Of a stretch of DNA of 25,504 nucleotides, positions 6,344 to 14,700 are shown piece after piece. A program made the translations under genes and the position numbers. The stretch is from an uncultured Collinsella sp. GTDB lineage: Bacteria > Actinomycetota > Coriobacteriia > Coriobacteriales > Coriobacteriaceae. The stretch's first letter is position 1, and each line of letters begins with the position of its first letter. The notes under the pieces are model-generated. The model made no database searches. It saw only the letters and a program-made list of their open reading frames with translations, and was not told the origin of the DNA. The DNA lies in the NCBI GenBank assembly GCA_900549535.1, contig UROR01000016.1, forward strand, positions 1-25,504. The letters are read 5' to 3'.

Positions 6344-7957
6344 TTAGGCCTTGACGGTCGCGACGCCCCTGAAGGACATGCTCGTCGTGCCGATGCCCTT
6401 GAAGCCATCGAGGGCCTCGCCGTTGGGCGCGGTAGACGGATCGTCCCAGGAAGCGGAGACGGTCTTGACGTGGACAACGGGGTACAGAACAGCGTTGTCG
6501 GCGATGATGTCGAAGCACTCGTTCCACTTCTTCTGCTGCTCGTCGCCCTCGGCGGCAAGAGCCTCGTCCATGAGACCGTGGAGCTTCTCCCACTCAGCGG
6601 ACTCCTTCCACGGGCAACGGGTCTGCATCCAGACGTTGTCGCCGTACCACCAGTTGAGCAGCAGGTCGGGGTCAGCGCCGAAGCAGGACGGATCGCCAGG
6701 GGCAAGGAGGATATCGTAGGCCTCGCCGCCGTCGATGGCAGCGTAGGTGGCCGGCGAGGTATCGGTCTGGATGGTCACCTCGAAGCCGAGAGCGTCGAGG
6801 TCGTTCTTGACCTGGGCGGCCATGCCCTTAATCTGCTCGTTGTCGGTGGTGCGCAGGGTGATGGCACCCGGGGTGATGCCGGACTCCTCGATGAGCTTCT
6901 TGGCCTTCTTGGCGTCGGTCTTGTACACCGTGGAAGCCTCATGATAGTTGGTGAAGCTCTTGGGCAGGTAGCAGCTGGCAGCGGTGGCAAGGCCGGCGAA
7001 GGTGTTGGTGATCATCTTCTCGGTGTCGAGCGCGTACATGACGGCCTGACGGACCTTGACGTTGTTCCAAGGCTCCTTGGCGACGTTGAACATGATGAAG
7101 CGGGTGCCGAAGCCCTGGACGTTGTCGATCTTGCAGCCAGCGCTCTCGAGCTGGTCGACGGCGTCAGCGGTGACGAGCTCCATAACGAGCGTGGAGCCCT
7201 CCTGCTGAGCGGTAACGCGAGCGGTGGGGTCGGTCAGGATGCTGTACTGGATCTTCTTATCCTCGGCAGCATACTCACCGTTGTACTCGGGGTTGGGAAC
7301 CAGGGTGATCTCGGTATCGGAGATAGAGTCGTACATCCAGGGGCCGGAACCGATCGGCTGCTTGGCGCGATCCTCCTCGGACTGGGTGGCCGGGGTAACG
7401 CGGACGATGGCCAGACGATCCTTGAGCAGGGAGAAGTTGGGGACCTTGGTCTTGACCGTCACGGTGCTGGCGTCCTTGGCCTCGATGGACTCGAAGGGCT
7501 GGAAGAACGGAGCATAGGTAGCGGAAGCAGCGCAAGCGGTGTAGGAAGCGACGACGTCGTCAGCAGTGACCTCGGTACCATCGGAGAACTTGGCGCCCTT
7601 GCGGATGGTGACCTCGAAGGTAGTGTCGTCCACGGACTTGGGATCGTCGGTGGCGAGCTCGTTGAAGGTGCTGTAGTCGTGGTAATCGATGCCGTAGAGA
7701 CCCTCGACGACGTGCCAGTTAGCACCCAGGCCCACAGCGGAGCCGGTGCTGGCGGGATCGAAGCTGGACGGAGCGTAAGCGGAACCAGCGGTAATCACAC
7801 CGCCGCCACGGTTGGCGGAATCGGTGGAACCGGAAGCGGAACCCTCGTCGTTAGAGCTGCCGCCGCAGCCGGTGAGACCAAGCCCTGCGACAGCAGCGAC
7901 GCTGCCGGTGAGGCCGAGGAACGAACGCCTGGACATACCCTTGTTGATGATGGCCAT
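6344..7957 (-). CDS. oppA: Family-5 extracellular solute-binding lipoprotein OppA, Tat-type signal
   Basis: This 537-residue substrate-binding protein captures ligand outside the cell and delivers it to OppB/OppCD/OppF. The N-terminus has a twin-arginine motif SRRSFLG followed by a hydrophobic stretch and the lipobox LTGC (GLGLTGCGGSS). It should therefore be exported folded by Tat and anchored by a lipid. A Ser/Gly/Asp-rich linker follows. The mature part carries family-5 features such as VTIRKGAKFSDGTEVTADDV, FIMFNVAKEPWNNVKVRQAV and YALDTEKM. ATG at 7957 is chosen over TTG 7972 because AGGAG stands 5 nt upstream of it. Family-5 proteins bind peptides, nickel chelates or oligosaccharides; the ligand cannot be read from the sequence. 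The neighbouring acetyl-esterases hint at an acetylated glycan or glycopeptide. Confidence 0.94.
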   Translation of the reverse strand: MAIINKGMSRRSFLGLTGSVAAVAGLGLTGCGGSSNDEGSASGSTDSANRGGGVITAGSAYAPSSFDPASTGSAVGLGANWHVVEGLYGIDYHDYSTFNELATDDPKSVDDTTFEVTIRKGAKFSDGTEVTADDVVASYTACAASATYAPFFQPFESIEAKDASTVTVKTKVPNFSLLKDRLAIVRVTPATQSEEDRAKQPIGSGPWMYDSISDTEITLVPNPEYNGEYAAEDKKIQYSILTDPTARVTAQQEGSTLVMELVTADAVDQLESAGCKIDNVQGFGTRFIMFNVAKEPWNNVKVRQAVMYALDTEKMITNTFAGLATAASCYLPKSFTNYHEASTVYKTDAKKAKKLIEESGITPGAITLRTTDNEQIKGMAAQVKNDLDALGFEVTIQTDTSPATYAAIDGGEAYDILLAPGDPSCFGADPDLLLNWWYGDNVWMQTRCPWKESAEWEKLHGLMDEALAAEGDEQQKKWNECFDIIADNAVLYPVVHVKTVSASWDDPSTAPNGEALDGFKGIGTTSMSFRGVATVKA

Positions 7958-8094
7958 GTCTTCTCCTATCAATAGAGAATCTTACCCGGGAGCACCTAGA
8001 CTTGCCCCCGCGCAACTTGCGGACGATATATACCTTACCTACCGACGAACCCAACTGAGGTGCCGCGCTCGGCGACCGATACATACATACGCTT

Positions 8095-8115
8095 GAACGG
8101 TATTTACTACCGTTC
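8095..8115. repeat. Perfect 8-bp-arm palindrome, candidate operator of oppA
   Basis: The arms GAACGGTA (8095-8102) and TACCGTTC (8108-8115) are perfect inverted repeats with a 5-bp AT-rich centre. The size and symmetry suit a dimeric regulator. It overlaps the -10 of one candidate oppA promoter. It differs from the LexA pattern because the half-sites are too far apart. Confidence 0.55.
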
Positions 8116-8274
8116 ACCGAATTCATTGACAAACGATTCGCCAGACAGTATGTATCGACGAGGTGAGATATCAGTCATCGTCAACCCGCAGGATAGCAGG
8201 GTTGTTCACCATGGCTAGTCAAACGTTTTAGCGTTAATAAAACCCGAAATCGACAGGTAATCGCCGCGAAATAA

Positions 8275-8297
8275 ATGATTGAAAATCGGCCAATCAT
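8275..8297 (-). terminator. Possible weak terminator after uvrC
   Basis: A 7-bp AT-rich inverted repeat (ATGATTG at 8275-8281, CAATCAT at 8291-8297) lies 26 nt beyond the uvrC stop and is followed on the minus strand by TTATTTCG. The stem is weak, so this is a tentative call. Confidence 0.3.
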
Positions 8298-8322
8298 GTA
8301 TATCAGTTGTTTAGAAGCACGT

Positions 8323-10269
8323 TTAGTTTTCGGAACGGTTGGCCGATGCCTGGGCGCGTTCGGCATTCCATGCAACAAGTGCCTCGTGGACCGCTTTGGC
8401 GACATCGGCCGGAACGCCTCGAACTTCCGCGATCTCTTGCTCGCTCGCCGCGCGCAAACGCTTCATCGAGCCAAAATGGCGCATAAGGGCACGTTTTCTG
8501 GTGGGTCCCACGCCTGGAACGTCATCGAGTACCGAAACCGTCATGGCCTTGTCGCGCAATTCGCGATGGAACGTGATGGCAAATCGGTGGGACTCATCGC
8601 GTACCTGTTTAATTAGATAGAGCGAAGCAGACCCGGTCGGCAGCACGACAGGAGTCTCGTCCCAAGGCACAAAAACTTCCTCGTCGGCCTTCGCCAAGCC
8701 ACAAACTGGTATATCGAGCCCAAGAGCCTCAAGTTGCTTGATCGCAGCGGTCAATTGCGGCTTACCGCCATCGACAACGAGCAAATCGGGGCGCGAGCCA
8801 AAGCGCTCGTCGGCCATGCGCTCGGGAGCATAGCGTCGTCCCAAAACCTCGGACATCGACACGAAGTCGTTTGCCTCGTCCAATTCGGCCTGAATTTTAA
8901 AACGACGGTACTGGCTCTTGTCGGCGCGCCCGTTGGTAAACACCACCATTGAGGCGACCGTAAAGGTGCCATGCAGTGTAGAGATATCGAAGCACTCGAT
9001 ACGCAACGGCGGCGATGGCAGCGCCAACGCACTTTCGAGCTCCAGCAGCGCTTGATTGGTGCGGTCGTCAGCGTACCCCGTTCGCATCATGTAGCGCATG
9101 AGGGCATGGCGCGCATTTTTGGATGCCATATCGAGCAGACGGTGCTTTTCGCCACGCTGCGGCCTATGGAGATGGCAGGAACGCTCACGCTTGCCCGCAA
9201 GCCACTCCCCCAGCGCCTCCGCATCCTCAAGCTCGACGGAAAGGTTGACCTCAGCTGGAATATCAGCCGTCTCGTCGTAATAGCGCTTAAGAAAGCCCGA
9301 CTGGAGCTCTTCCTCGTCAACATCAAGACCCTTGTCGAGAATGAACTCGCAGGTGCGAACTGTTCGGCCCTCGCGAACGACGAAGACGCAAGCGGCGGAG
9401 ATGGTCTCCTCGCGATAGAACCCGATGACATCGATATCGACACTGGAGGGAAAAACGACTTGCTGACGATCGTCCAGACCCCTGATGACCTCCAAACGAC
9501 GTTTGACGCGTGCCGCGCGCTCAAAGTCGAGCGCCTCGGCGGCATCCGTCATCTCGGAGGTCAGCTCATCGACGACATCCTTGCGATGGCCCGACAAAAA
9601 ACGCTCGACACGCTTGACGTTCTTGGCATAGTCTGCCGGGGAAATCGCGCCGACACACGCACCCGGGCCGCGCCCGACATGGTAGTCAAAGCAGGGACGC
9701 CCGTTTTGTGCGCAAATCATATTGACGATGTCTTCCTCGCCCTTGTGGGACTCGACGATACGGCGACAACGACGCCACTCCGCACAGGATGCAGAGCAGA
9801 TGGGGATAACCTTGCGCAGCGTATCTATCGTCTCACGTGCCGCACGGCTATCGGTATAGGGTCCAAAATAGCGCGTTCCCGGCTTATGACGCTCACGCGT
9901 GTATTTGATCGCGGGATACAGGTCGCCCTTTGTAATGGCGATAAAGGGGTAGCTCTTGTCATCCTTGAGGTCGACGTTAAAGTACGGATGGTACTGGCCG
10001 ATCAGGTTGCGCTCGAGTACAAGCGCCTCATGCTCGGTTTCGACAACGATGTAGTCAAAGCTCGCCACCAGCTGCATCATCAGCGGGATCTTTTGACGCT
10101 CATCCTGCAGTGTCACGTATTGACGCATGCGGGCGCGCAGGTTTTTCGCCTTGCCCACGTAGATGACATCGCCCTTGGCGTCTTTCCAAAGGTAGCAGCC
10201 GGGCTGCGTGGGAACGCGCGAAACCTGCTCGGCAAGCGTTGGTATGTTGTCGTGACCGGCCACGCGCAC
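8323..10269 (-). CDS. uvrC: UvrABC excinuclease subunit UvrC
   Basis: This 648-residue nuclease makes both incisions around a DNA lesion after UvrA/UvrB have loaded. The GIY-YIG domain spans about 21-100 (QPGCYLW, IYVGKAKNLRAR, with Glu86 in LVLERNL). A UVR helix pair for UvrB binding lies at about 231-266. The RNase H-like C-terminal nuclease shows ECFDIS, VVDGGKPQL and the DESHRFAITFHR histidine. A helix-hairpin-helix pair ends the chain (VPGVGPTRKRALMRHFG). The cysteine cluster between the GIY-YIG and UVR domains is unusual: Cys158, 162, 168, 186, 193 and 205 are present, but Gly201 takes the place of the conserved third cysteine. GTG 10269 abuts the murJ TAG in the same frame; a second GTG two codons later is an alternative start. 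Confidence 0.96.
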   Translation of the reverse strand: MRVAGHDNIPTLAEQVSRVPTQPGCYLWKDAKGDVIYVGKAKNLRARMRQYVTLQDERQKIPLMMQLVASFDYIVVETEHEALVLERNLIGQYHPYFNVDLKDDKSYPFIAITKGDLYPAIKYTRERHKPGTRYFGPYTDSRAARETIDTLRKVIPICSASCAEWRRCRRIVESHKGEEDIVNMICAQNGRPCFDYHVGRGPGACVGAISPADYAKNVKRVERFLSGHRKDVVDELTSEMTDAAEALDFERAARVKRRLEVIRGLDDRQQVVFPSSVDIDVIGFYREETISAACVFVVREGRTVRTCEFILDKGLDVDEEELQSGFLKRYYDETADIPAEVNLSVELEDAEALGEWLAGKRERSCHLHRPQRGEKHRLLDMASKNARHALMRYMMRTGYADDRTNQALLELESALALPSPPLRIECFDISTLHGTFTVASMVVFTNGRADKSQYRRFKIQAELDEANDFVSMSEVLGRRYAPERMADERFGSRPDLLVVDGGKPQLTAAIKQLEALGLDIPVCGLAKADEEVFVPWDETPVVLPTGSASLYLIKQVRDESHRFAITFHRELRDKAMTVSVLDDVPGVGPTRKRALMRHFGSMKRLRAASEQEIAEVRGVPADVAKAVHEALVAWNAERAQASANRSEN

Positions 10270-11952
10270 CTACTTGCGACGAAGCAGCGCCGAGACCTCG
10301 GGCATCTTAAGGACGACGGCAAGGCCAAAGGTAACAACAAGCGAGGCGACACCCGCAACGCAAACGTAGCCAAGAGTAATCAGAATCGAGCCGCCAAGTG
10401 CCCCGACAAAGTGTTCAAGCGCCCACATGACGCCGGCGCCTGCGGCAGCACCTAGACCACCGAGCAAAAGGCCAAAGAAACCGCCATGTAGGATAGATTT
10501 GACCTGAAGGCCACGCAGGCGACGACGCAGCCACCACAGCGAACAGCCGACCAAGATCACGTAGTCGACGACATACGAAAGCGCGATTGCCGGCATACCG
10601 AAGCCCAGCACAACGCCAAACAGCAGAACCGAGCCGGCCTGGCCGATGGCGGAATACAGACAATAGCGGCTATAGGGCTTCATGTCGAGCAAGGCAGAGA
10701 AGCTCTTCTGCATCAGCACGACCACGCCGTAGAGCGGCAGCGAGAGCGCTAGGTAGACAAGGTACTCGGACACCAGCGCCACGCCGGATTCATCGAACTT
10801 GCCAGCACAGTAGATCATATTGAGCGGACGTGCGAAGACAATCAGGTACAGTGCGAACGGAATCAGGAAGAACAGCATCTGGGCGACGCCACGCGAAATG
10901 CCCGTGCGAACGCTGTCGTAATCCTTCTCCTGTGCGTCATGAGAGAGCTCGGTATAGAGCGCCGTCGAAAGCGAGGCGGCAATCAGCGCGTAGGGCAGCG
11001 TGTACCACAGGCGCGCATAGGCGATGACGGAAGGACCCGTCTCGGGCTGGACCACCAGCGCGGCAGCGTTGGTGATAGAAGTCGAGACAAACATGCACAC
11101 CGTGGCGAGCAGCGTCGGGATACCGAGCGCAATCGTCTGGCGCAGCGCGGGGTCCTTAAAGTCGATATGGATATGGGGATGCACGCCGTGCTTGCCAAGC
11201 GCGGGAATCTGACATGCCATCTGAACAAAGACACCGAGGGTCGTACCGGCCGCAATCAAGATGATGCCGGCACGTTCGCCAAACTGTGCGGACACGGGCG
11301 CAAAACCCATAAAGCTCGCAATGACGATCACATTGTTGAGGACCGGGGCAAACGTCGACCAAAAGTAGTCGCGGTGTGCGTTGAGAACGCCCGAGAACAC
11401 CGAGCCCAAACCATAAAACAGAATCTGGATGGCAAAGAAACGGAACATGAACGCAGCGGTATCCATGCTGCCACCGTCACCCGAAAGGAACGATTGCGTC
11501 CAGATAAAGCCCGGGGCGAACACGGTCCCCAGCAACGAAATGCCACCCAGCACTAAAAGCAGAATGCCGAGCAGGTTGCCCACGTACTCGTTCGAGGCCT
11601 CGCGACCCTGCTCACGCCTCACGCCCATGTACACGGGCAAAAACGCCGTCACGAGCATGCCACCCATCACGAGTTCGTAGAGCATATTGGGCAGGTTGTT
11701 GGCGACCTGATAGGAGGACGAGAGTAGCGACATGCCGATAGCGGCCGCCATTGCCCACGTGCGGATAAAACCGGTGACGCGAGACACGATAGTCAGGATG
11801 GTCATAAGCCCGGCGGAACGACCAACCGTGGAGTAGTCCGACGAGCCCATGTCGTCAGTGTCATCTCGCGACGAAGAAGCTTCGGATGAGGGTGTCTGAG
11901 GCGCAGATTCTTTTGCAAAATGAGCTCCGCACTTCAATTCTTCCTGCGGCAT
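10270..11952 (-). CDS. murJ: Lipid II flippase MurJ (MviN family)
   Basis: This 560-residue polytopic membrane protein of the MOP superfamily moves lipid II across the membrane for peptidoglycan synthesis. After a hydrophilic, Ser/Asp-rich N-terminus of about 40 residues, it shows the family pattern STVGRSAGLMTILTIVSRVT, then NNLPNMLYELVMGGMLVTAF (TM2 region). Hydrophobic segments throughout are compatible with 14 helices. It lacks the long C-terminal pseudokinase extension of mycobacterial MviN. ATG 11952 has AGAGGA upstream, inside the end of ybaK, and lies 3 nt after the ybaK TGA. The TAG stop directly precedes the uvrC start. Expression should follow the ybaK promoter. Confidence 0.94.
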   Translation of the reverse strand: MPQEELKCGAHFAKESAPQTPSSEASSSRDDTDDMGSSDYSTVGRSAGLMTILTIVSRVTGFIRTWAMAAAIGMSLLSSSYQVANNLPNMLYELVMGGMLVTAFLPVYMGVRREQGREASNEYVGNLLGILLLVLGGISLLGTVFAPGFIWTQSFLSGDGGSMDTAAFMFRFFAIQILFYGLGSVFSGVLNAHRDYFWSTFAPVLNNVIVIASFMGFAPVSAQFGERAGIILIAAGTTLGVFVQMACQIPALGKHGVHPHIHIDFKDPALRQTIALGIPTLLATVCMFVSTSITNAAALVVQPETGPSVIAYARLWYTLPYALIAASLSTALYTELSHDAQEKDYDSVRTGISRGVAQMLFFLIPFALYLIVFARPLNMIYCAGKFDESGVALVSEYLVYLALSLPLYGVVVLMQKSFSALLDMKPYSRYCLYSAIGQAGSVLLFGVVLGFGMPAIALSYVVDYVILVGCSLWWLRRRLRGLQVKSILHGGFFGLLLGGLGAAAGAGVMWALEHFVGALGGSILITLGYVCVAGVASLVVTFGLAVVLKMPEVSALLRRK

Positions 11953-11955
11953 CGC

Positions 11956-12456
11956 TCAGTCCTCTCTCGTAATCGCGGCAACCGTCGCCCCGCAAAATGC
12001 AATTAAATCATCGGGTGCAAGCTCGAGCTGATAACCACGCTTGCCTCCCGAAATAAAAATGGTATCCCAAAGGACACACGTCTCATCAATGAGCGTCCGG
12101 TAGCGTTTTTTCATACCGACCGGGCTGCAGCCGCCGCGAACGTAGCCAGTCGCCGCAAGCAAATCCTTCACATGCATCATAACCAAGGACTTCTCCCCCG
12201 CGGCACGCGCGGCGGACTTTAGATCGAGCTCATCGGCAACAGGGATGCAGCACACGACATGGTCGTTGGACGGCGTCACGCAGACCAAGGTCTTAAATCC
12301 TTGACCGGGCTCCTCGCCAAGCTGCTCCGAAATCGCGACCCCCAGGCCCACCGACTCATCACCATCGTCTTCGTACGTATGTAGAACATAGGAAATGCCG
12401 GCGCTTTCCAGCTCGCGCATCGCATTGGTTTTTGGCGTCTTTACAGCCTTTGCCAT
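11956..12456 (-). CDS. ybaK: Cys-tRNA(Pro)/Cys-tRNA(Cys) deacylase, YbaK/EbsC family
   Basis: This 166-residue editing protein hydrolyses mischarged Cys-tRNA(Pro) in the cytoplasm. It contains the family pattern FKTLVC with the likely catalytic lysine (Lys55) and the hallmark GYVRGGCSPVGMKK, followed by DETCVLWDTIFISGGKRGYQLELAP. Length matches E. coli YbaK (about 159 aa). The start ATG at 12456 is preferred over a more upstream frame opening at 12552, because AAAGGA stands 7 nt upstream and the protein then begins MAKAVKTPKTNAMRELE as expected. It is the first gene of ybaK-murJ-uvrC, ending 3 nt before murJ in the same frame. Confidence 0.94.
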   Translation of the reverse strand: MAKAVKTPKTNAMRELESAGISYVLHTYEDDGDESVGLGVAISEQLGEEPGQGFKTLVCVTPSNDHVVCCIPVADELDLKSAARAAGEKSLVMMHVKDLLAATGYVRGGCSPVGMKKRYRTLIDETCVLWDTIFISGGKRGYQLELAPDDLIAFCGATVAAITRED

Positions 12457-12493
12457 GACATATCCTTTCCCTCGCATTCGGACGCAAAGATTA

Positions 12494-12499
12494 AGTATA
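12494..12499 (-). promoter_or_regulatory. Candidate -10 element for ybaK-murJ-uvrC
   Basis: TATACT (minus strand, 12494-12499) differs from TATAAT at one position and lies 37 nt upstream of the ybaK start. No convincing -35 stands at 16-18 bp, so the promoter is tentative. Confidence 0.35.
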
Positions 12500-12537
12500 T
12501 GTCCAATTCGGCTGCATACGTCACTTCGGCACAGCAA

Positions 12538-12568
12538 GCGCCATCGAATCACAAGGAGTCGATGGCGC
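12538..12568 (-). terminator. Hairpin terminator after uvrA
   Basis: A perfect 10-bp stem (GCGCCATCGA at 12538-12547, TCGATGGCGC at 12559-12568) with an 11-nt loop lies 20 nt beyond the uvrA stop. The minus-strand sequence after it is TTGCTGTG, a poor U-tract, so termination may be partial. Confidence 0.6.
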
Positions 12569-12588
12569 CCATAAACTGAATCGCCTAT

Positions 12589-14700
12589 TTATTGAGCATC
12601 AAGTTGAGCCTGACGCTCCCGGTCACGCCTGAGCAAAGGCGCCAAAAACTTGCCCGTATAACTCTGCGGACAGTCCGCAACCTGCTCCGGTGTGCCCGAA
12701 ACCACGACGGTTCCGCCGCCGTTACCGCCCTCGGGACCCATATCGATCAGGCGGTCGGCAACCTTGATGACATCAAGGTTGTGCTCAATCACCAGCACCG
12801 TGTTGCCCGCATCGACCAAGCGCTGCAGCACATCGAGCAGCTGGCGGACATCCTCAAAATGAAGGCCGGTCGTCGGCTCATCCAAAATATAGAACGTCTT
12901 GCCCGTCTGGCGTCGATGAAGCTCCTTGGCGAGCTTCACACGCTGCGCCTCGCCGCCCGAGAGCGTCGTGGCGGGCTGGCCCAGGCTCACGTAGCCCAAG
13001 CCTACATCGTACAGCGTCTGGAGCTTTCGCTTGATCTGCGGGATATTCCCAAAGAAGGCCAGCGCCTCGGTGACGCTCATGTCGAGCACGTCCGAGATGG
13101 TCTTGCCACGGTAGGTGACCTCGAGTGTCTCGCGGTTGTAGCGTTTACCGCCGCAAACTTCGCAGGGAACGTAGATATCGGGAAGGAAGTGCATCTCGAT
13201 CTTAATCTGCCCATCGCCCTTGCACGCCTCACAGCGCCCGCCGCTCACGTTAAAGGAGAAACGTCCCGGCGAGTAGCCACGCGCCTTCGACTCCGGCGTA
13301 CTCGCAAACAGCGCGCGAAGATCATCCCACAGGCCAATGTACGTAGCAGGGTTGGAACGCGGCGTGCGGCCAATCGGCGACTGGTCGATGTCGATCACCT
13401 TATCGATGCACTCGATACCCTCGAGCTTTTTGTACGGGCCCACAGGGCGCGTCGAGCGGTGAATGGCATTCGTAAGGGCAGGCGCAATGGTGTCGGTAAC
13501 CAGGGAGCTCTTGCCCGATCCCGACACGCCGGTAACAACCGTAAGCGTACCAAACTCGATTTTGGCAGTAACGTTTTTGAGGTTGTTGGCGCGGGCGCCC
13601 GTGATCTTAAGGCAGCCGCGACCGGGCTTGCGGCGCTCATCGGGAACCCGGATCATTCGTTTGCCGGTCAGATAAGCGCCCGTCATCGACTCGGGACACG
13701 CCATGATATCGGCAGGCGTTCCCGCCGCGACTACGTGTCCGCCGTTGACGCCGGCGCCGGGCCCCATGTCGATCACGTAATCGGCGGCACGGATTGTATC
13801 CTCGTCGTGTTCGACGACGATAACGGTATTGCCGATATCGCGCAGGCGCTCGAGCGTCTTGATCAAGCGCTCGTTGTCACGCTGATGAAGACCGATCGAG
13901 GGCTCGTCCAGAATATAGAGCACGCCCATGAGACCCGCGCCGATCTGCGTTGCCAGGCGAATACGCTGCGCCTCGCCACCGGAAAGCGTCGCCGAGGCAC
14001 GATCGAGCGTCAGATAGTCGAGTCCAACATCGACCAGAAAACGCAAGCGCTCCAGGATTTCCTTGACGATACGGCCGCCGATAAACTGTTGGCGCTCGGT
14101 GAGTTCCAGGCCCTCAAAAAACTCGAGCGACTCACGGCACGACAGACAACAAACCTCGTAAATGGACTTGCCGCCCACGGTGACGGCGAGCATCTCGGGG
14201 CGCAAACGAGCGCCGTGGCAGCTCGAGCACGGCTCCTCGCGAATGTACTTCTCCAGGCGCGCCTTGGTGTTCTCGTTCGTCGTCTCGGTATAGCGTTCGT
14301 ACAGGATGTTGCGAACGCCCGAAAACTTGGTATCCCACTGGCTGCGACGTCCGTCGAGCTTTTGGTAGTCGACCGAGATCTTCGTATCGCCCAGGCCATC
14401 CAAGAATGCACGACGCACGCGAGGGGGCAAGTCCTCCCACGGCGTATCGGTGCTCACCTTAAAGTGTTTGCAGACCGCAGCAAAAATCTGCGGATAGTAG
14501 TTCGAGTTGCCAAACAGGCTACCAAAGACTCCGTCGGCAATGGACTTCGAGGGGTCCTCGATCAACGCCTCGGCATCAACGGTTTTCTTAAAGCCCAGGC
14601 CGTCGCACTCAGGACATGCGCCATAGGGAGCGTTGAACGAAAAATCACGCGGCTGAAGATCGTCAATGGAGTGACCATGCTCCGGGCACGCCAAGGCCAA
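12589..14700 (-). CDS. uvrA: UvrA C-terminal part (separated from its N-terminus by a frameshift)
   Basis: This open frame holds UvrA from about residue 240 onward; in-frame coding sequence actually begins at 14733 with the family sequence EGTEGELLEYSLALACPEHG. It contains the first zinc module (CPEH...CPECDGLG), the first signature LSGGEAQRIRL and Walker B YILDEPSIGLHQ. The second Walker A GVSGSGKSSLV, the second zinc module (CEACKGDGQ...CEVCGGKRY), signature LSGGEAQRVKL and YILDEPTTGLH follow. The TTG at 14700 is only the first possible start codon after the shift and has no evident ribosome binding site. Joined to the N-terminal frame, one missing base gives a normal UvrA of 953 residues. 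As read here the two halves are not one chain. Confidence 0.9.
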   Translation of the reverse strand: MALACPEHGHSIDDLQPRDFSFNAPYGACPECDGLGFKKTVDAEALIEDPSKSIADGVFGSLFGNSNYYPQIFAAVCKHFKVSTDTPWEDLPPRVRRAFLDGLGDTKISVDYQKLDGRRSQWDTKFSGVRNILYERYTETTNENTKARLEKYIREEPCSSCHGARLRPEMLAVTVGGKSIYEVCCLSCRESLEFFEGLELTERQQFIGGRIVKEILERLRFLVDVGLDYLTLDRASATLSGGEAQRIRLATQIGAGLMGVLYILDEPSIGLHQRDNERLIKTLERLRDIGNTVIVVEHDEDTIRAADYVIDMGPGAGVNGGHVVAAGTPADIMACPESMTGAYLTGKRMIRVPDERRKPGRGCLKITGARANNLKNVTAKIEFGTLTVVTGVSGSGKSSLVTDTIAPALTNAIHRSTRPVGPYKKLEGIECIDKVIDIDQSPIGRTPRSNPATYIGLWDDLRALFASTPESKARGYSPGRFSFNVSGGRCEACKGDGQIKIEMHFLPDIYVPCEVCGGKRYNRETLEVTYRGKTISDVLDMSVTEALAFFGNIPQIKRKLQTLYDVGLGYVSLGQPATTLSGGEAQRVKLAKELHRRQTGKTFYILDEPTTGLHFEDVRQLLDVLQRLVDAGNTVLVIEHNLDVIKVADRLIDMGPEGGNGGGTVVVSGTPEQVADCPQSYTGKFLAPLLRRDRERQAQLDAQ

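Larger units (their letters stand above)
7958..8322. promoter_or_regulatory. 365-bp oppA upstream region with nested inverted repeats
   Basis: No gene was recognised here. A perfect palindrome GAACGGTA-N5-TACCGTTC lies at 8095-8115. It is flanked by the exact inverted pair CGATACATAC (8077-8086) and GTATGTATCG (8149-8158). Minus-strand promoter candidates for oppA are TTGTCA (8127-8132) with 17 bp to TAGTAA (8104-8109), whose -10 lies inside the palindrome, and TTGGGT (8049-8054) with 16 bp to TATATA (8027-8032). On the plus strand, TTGACA (8126-8131) is followed after 17 bp by TATGTA (8149-8154) with no plus-strand gene behind it. A further stem CAACCC/GGGTTG lies at 8182-8204. The palindrome over the -10 looks like a repressor operator; this is inference. 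Confidence 0.5.

Noticed and set aside
6470..7975. A plus-strand open frame of 501 codons antisense to oppA
   Set aside because: Composition is dominated by Gly, Val, Leu, Asp and Glu as expected for a complement of biased codons. oppA is well supported on the other strand.
8182..8210. Stem CAACCC/GGGTTG with outer GGTGA/TCACC as a riboswitch
   Set aside because: It lies upstream of the candidate oppA promoters on the minus strand, and no known riboswitch core could be recognised.
8971..10455. A plus-strand open frame of 494 codons antisense to uvrC and murJ
   Set aside because: It spans the 3' end of murJ and most of uvrC, which share a frame, and shows no domain or start signal.
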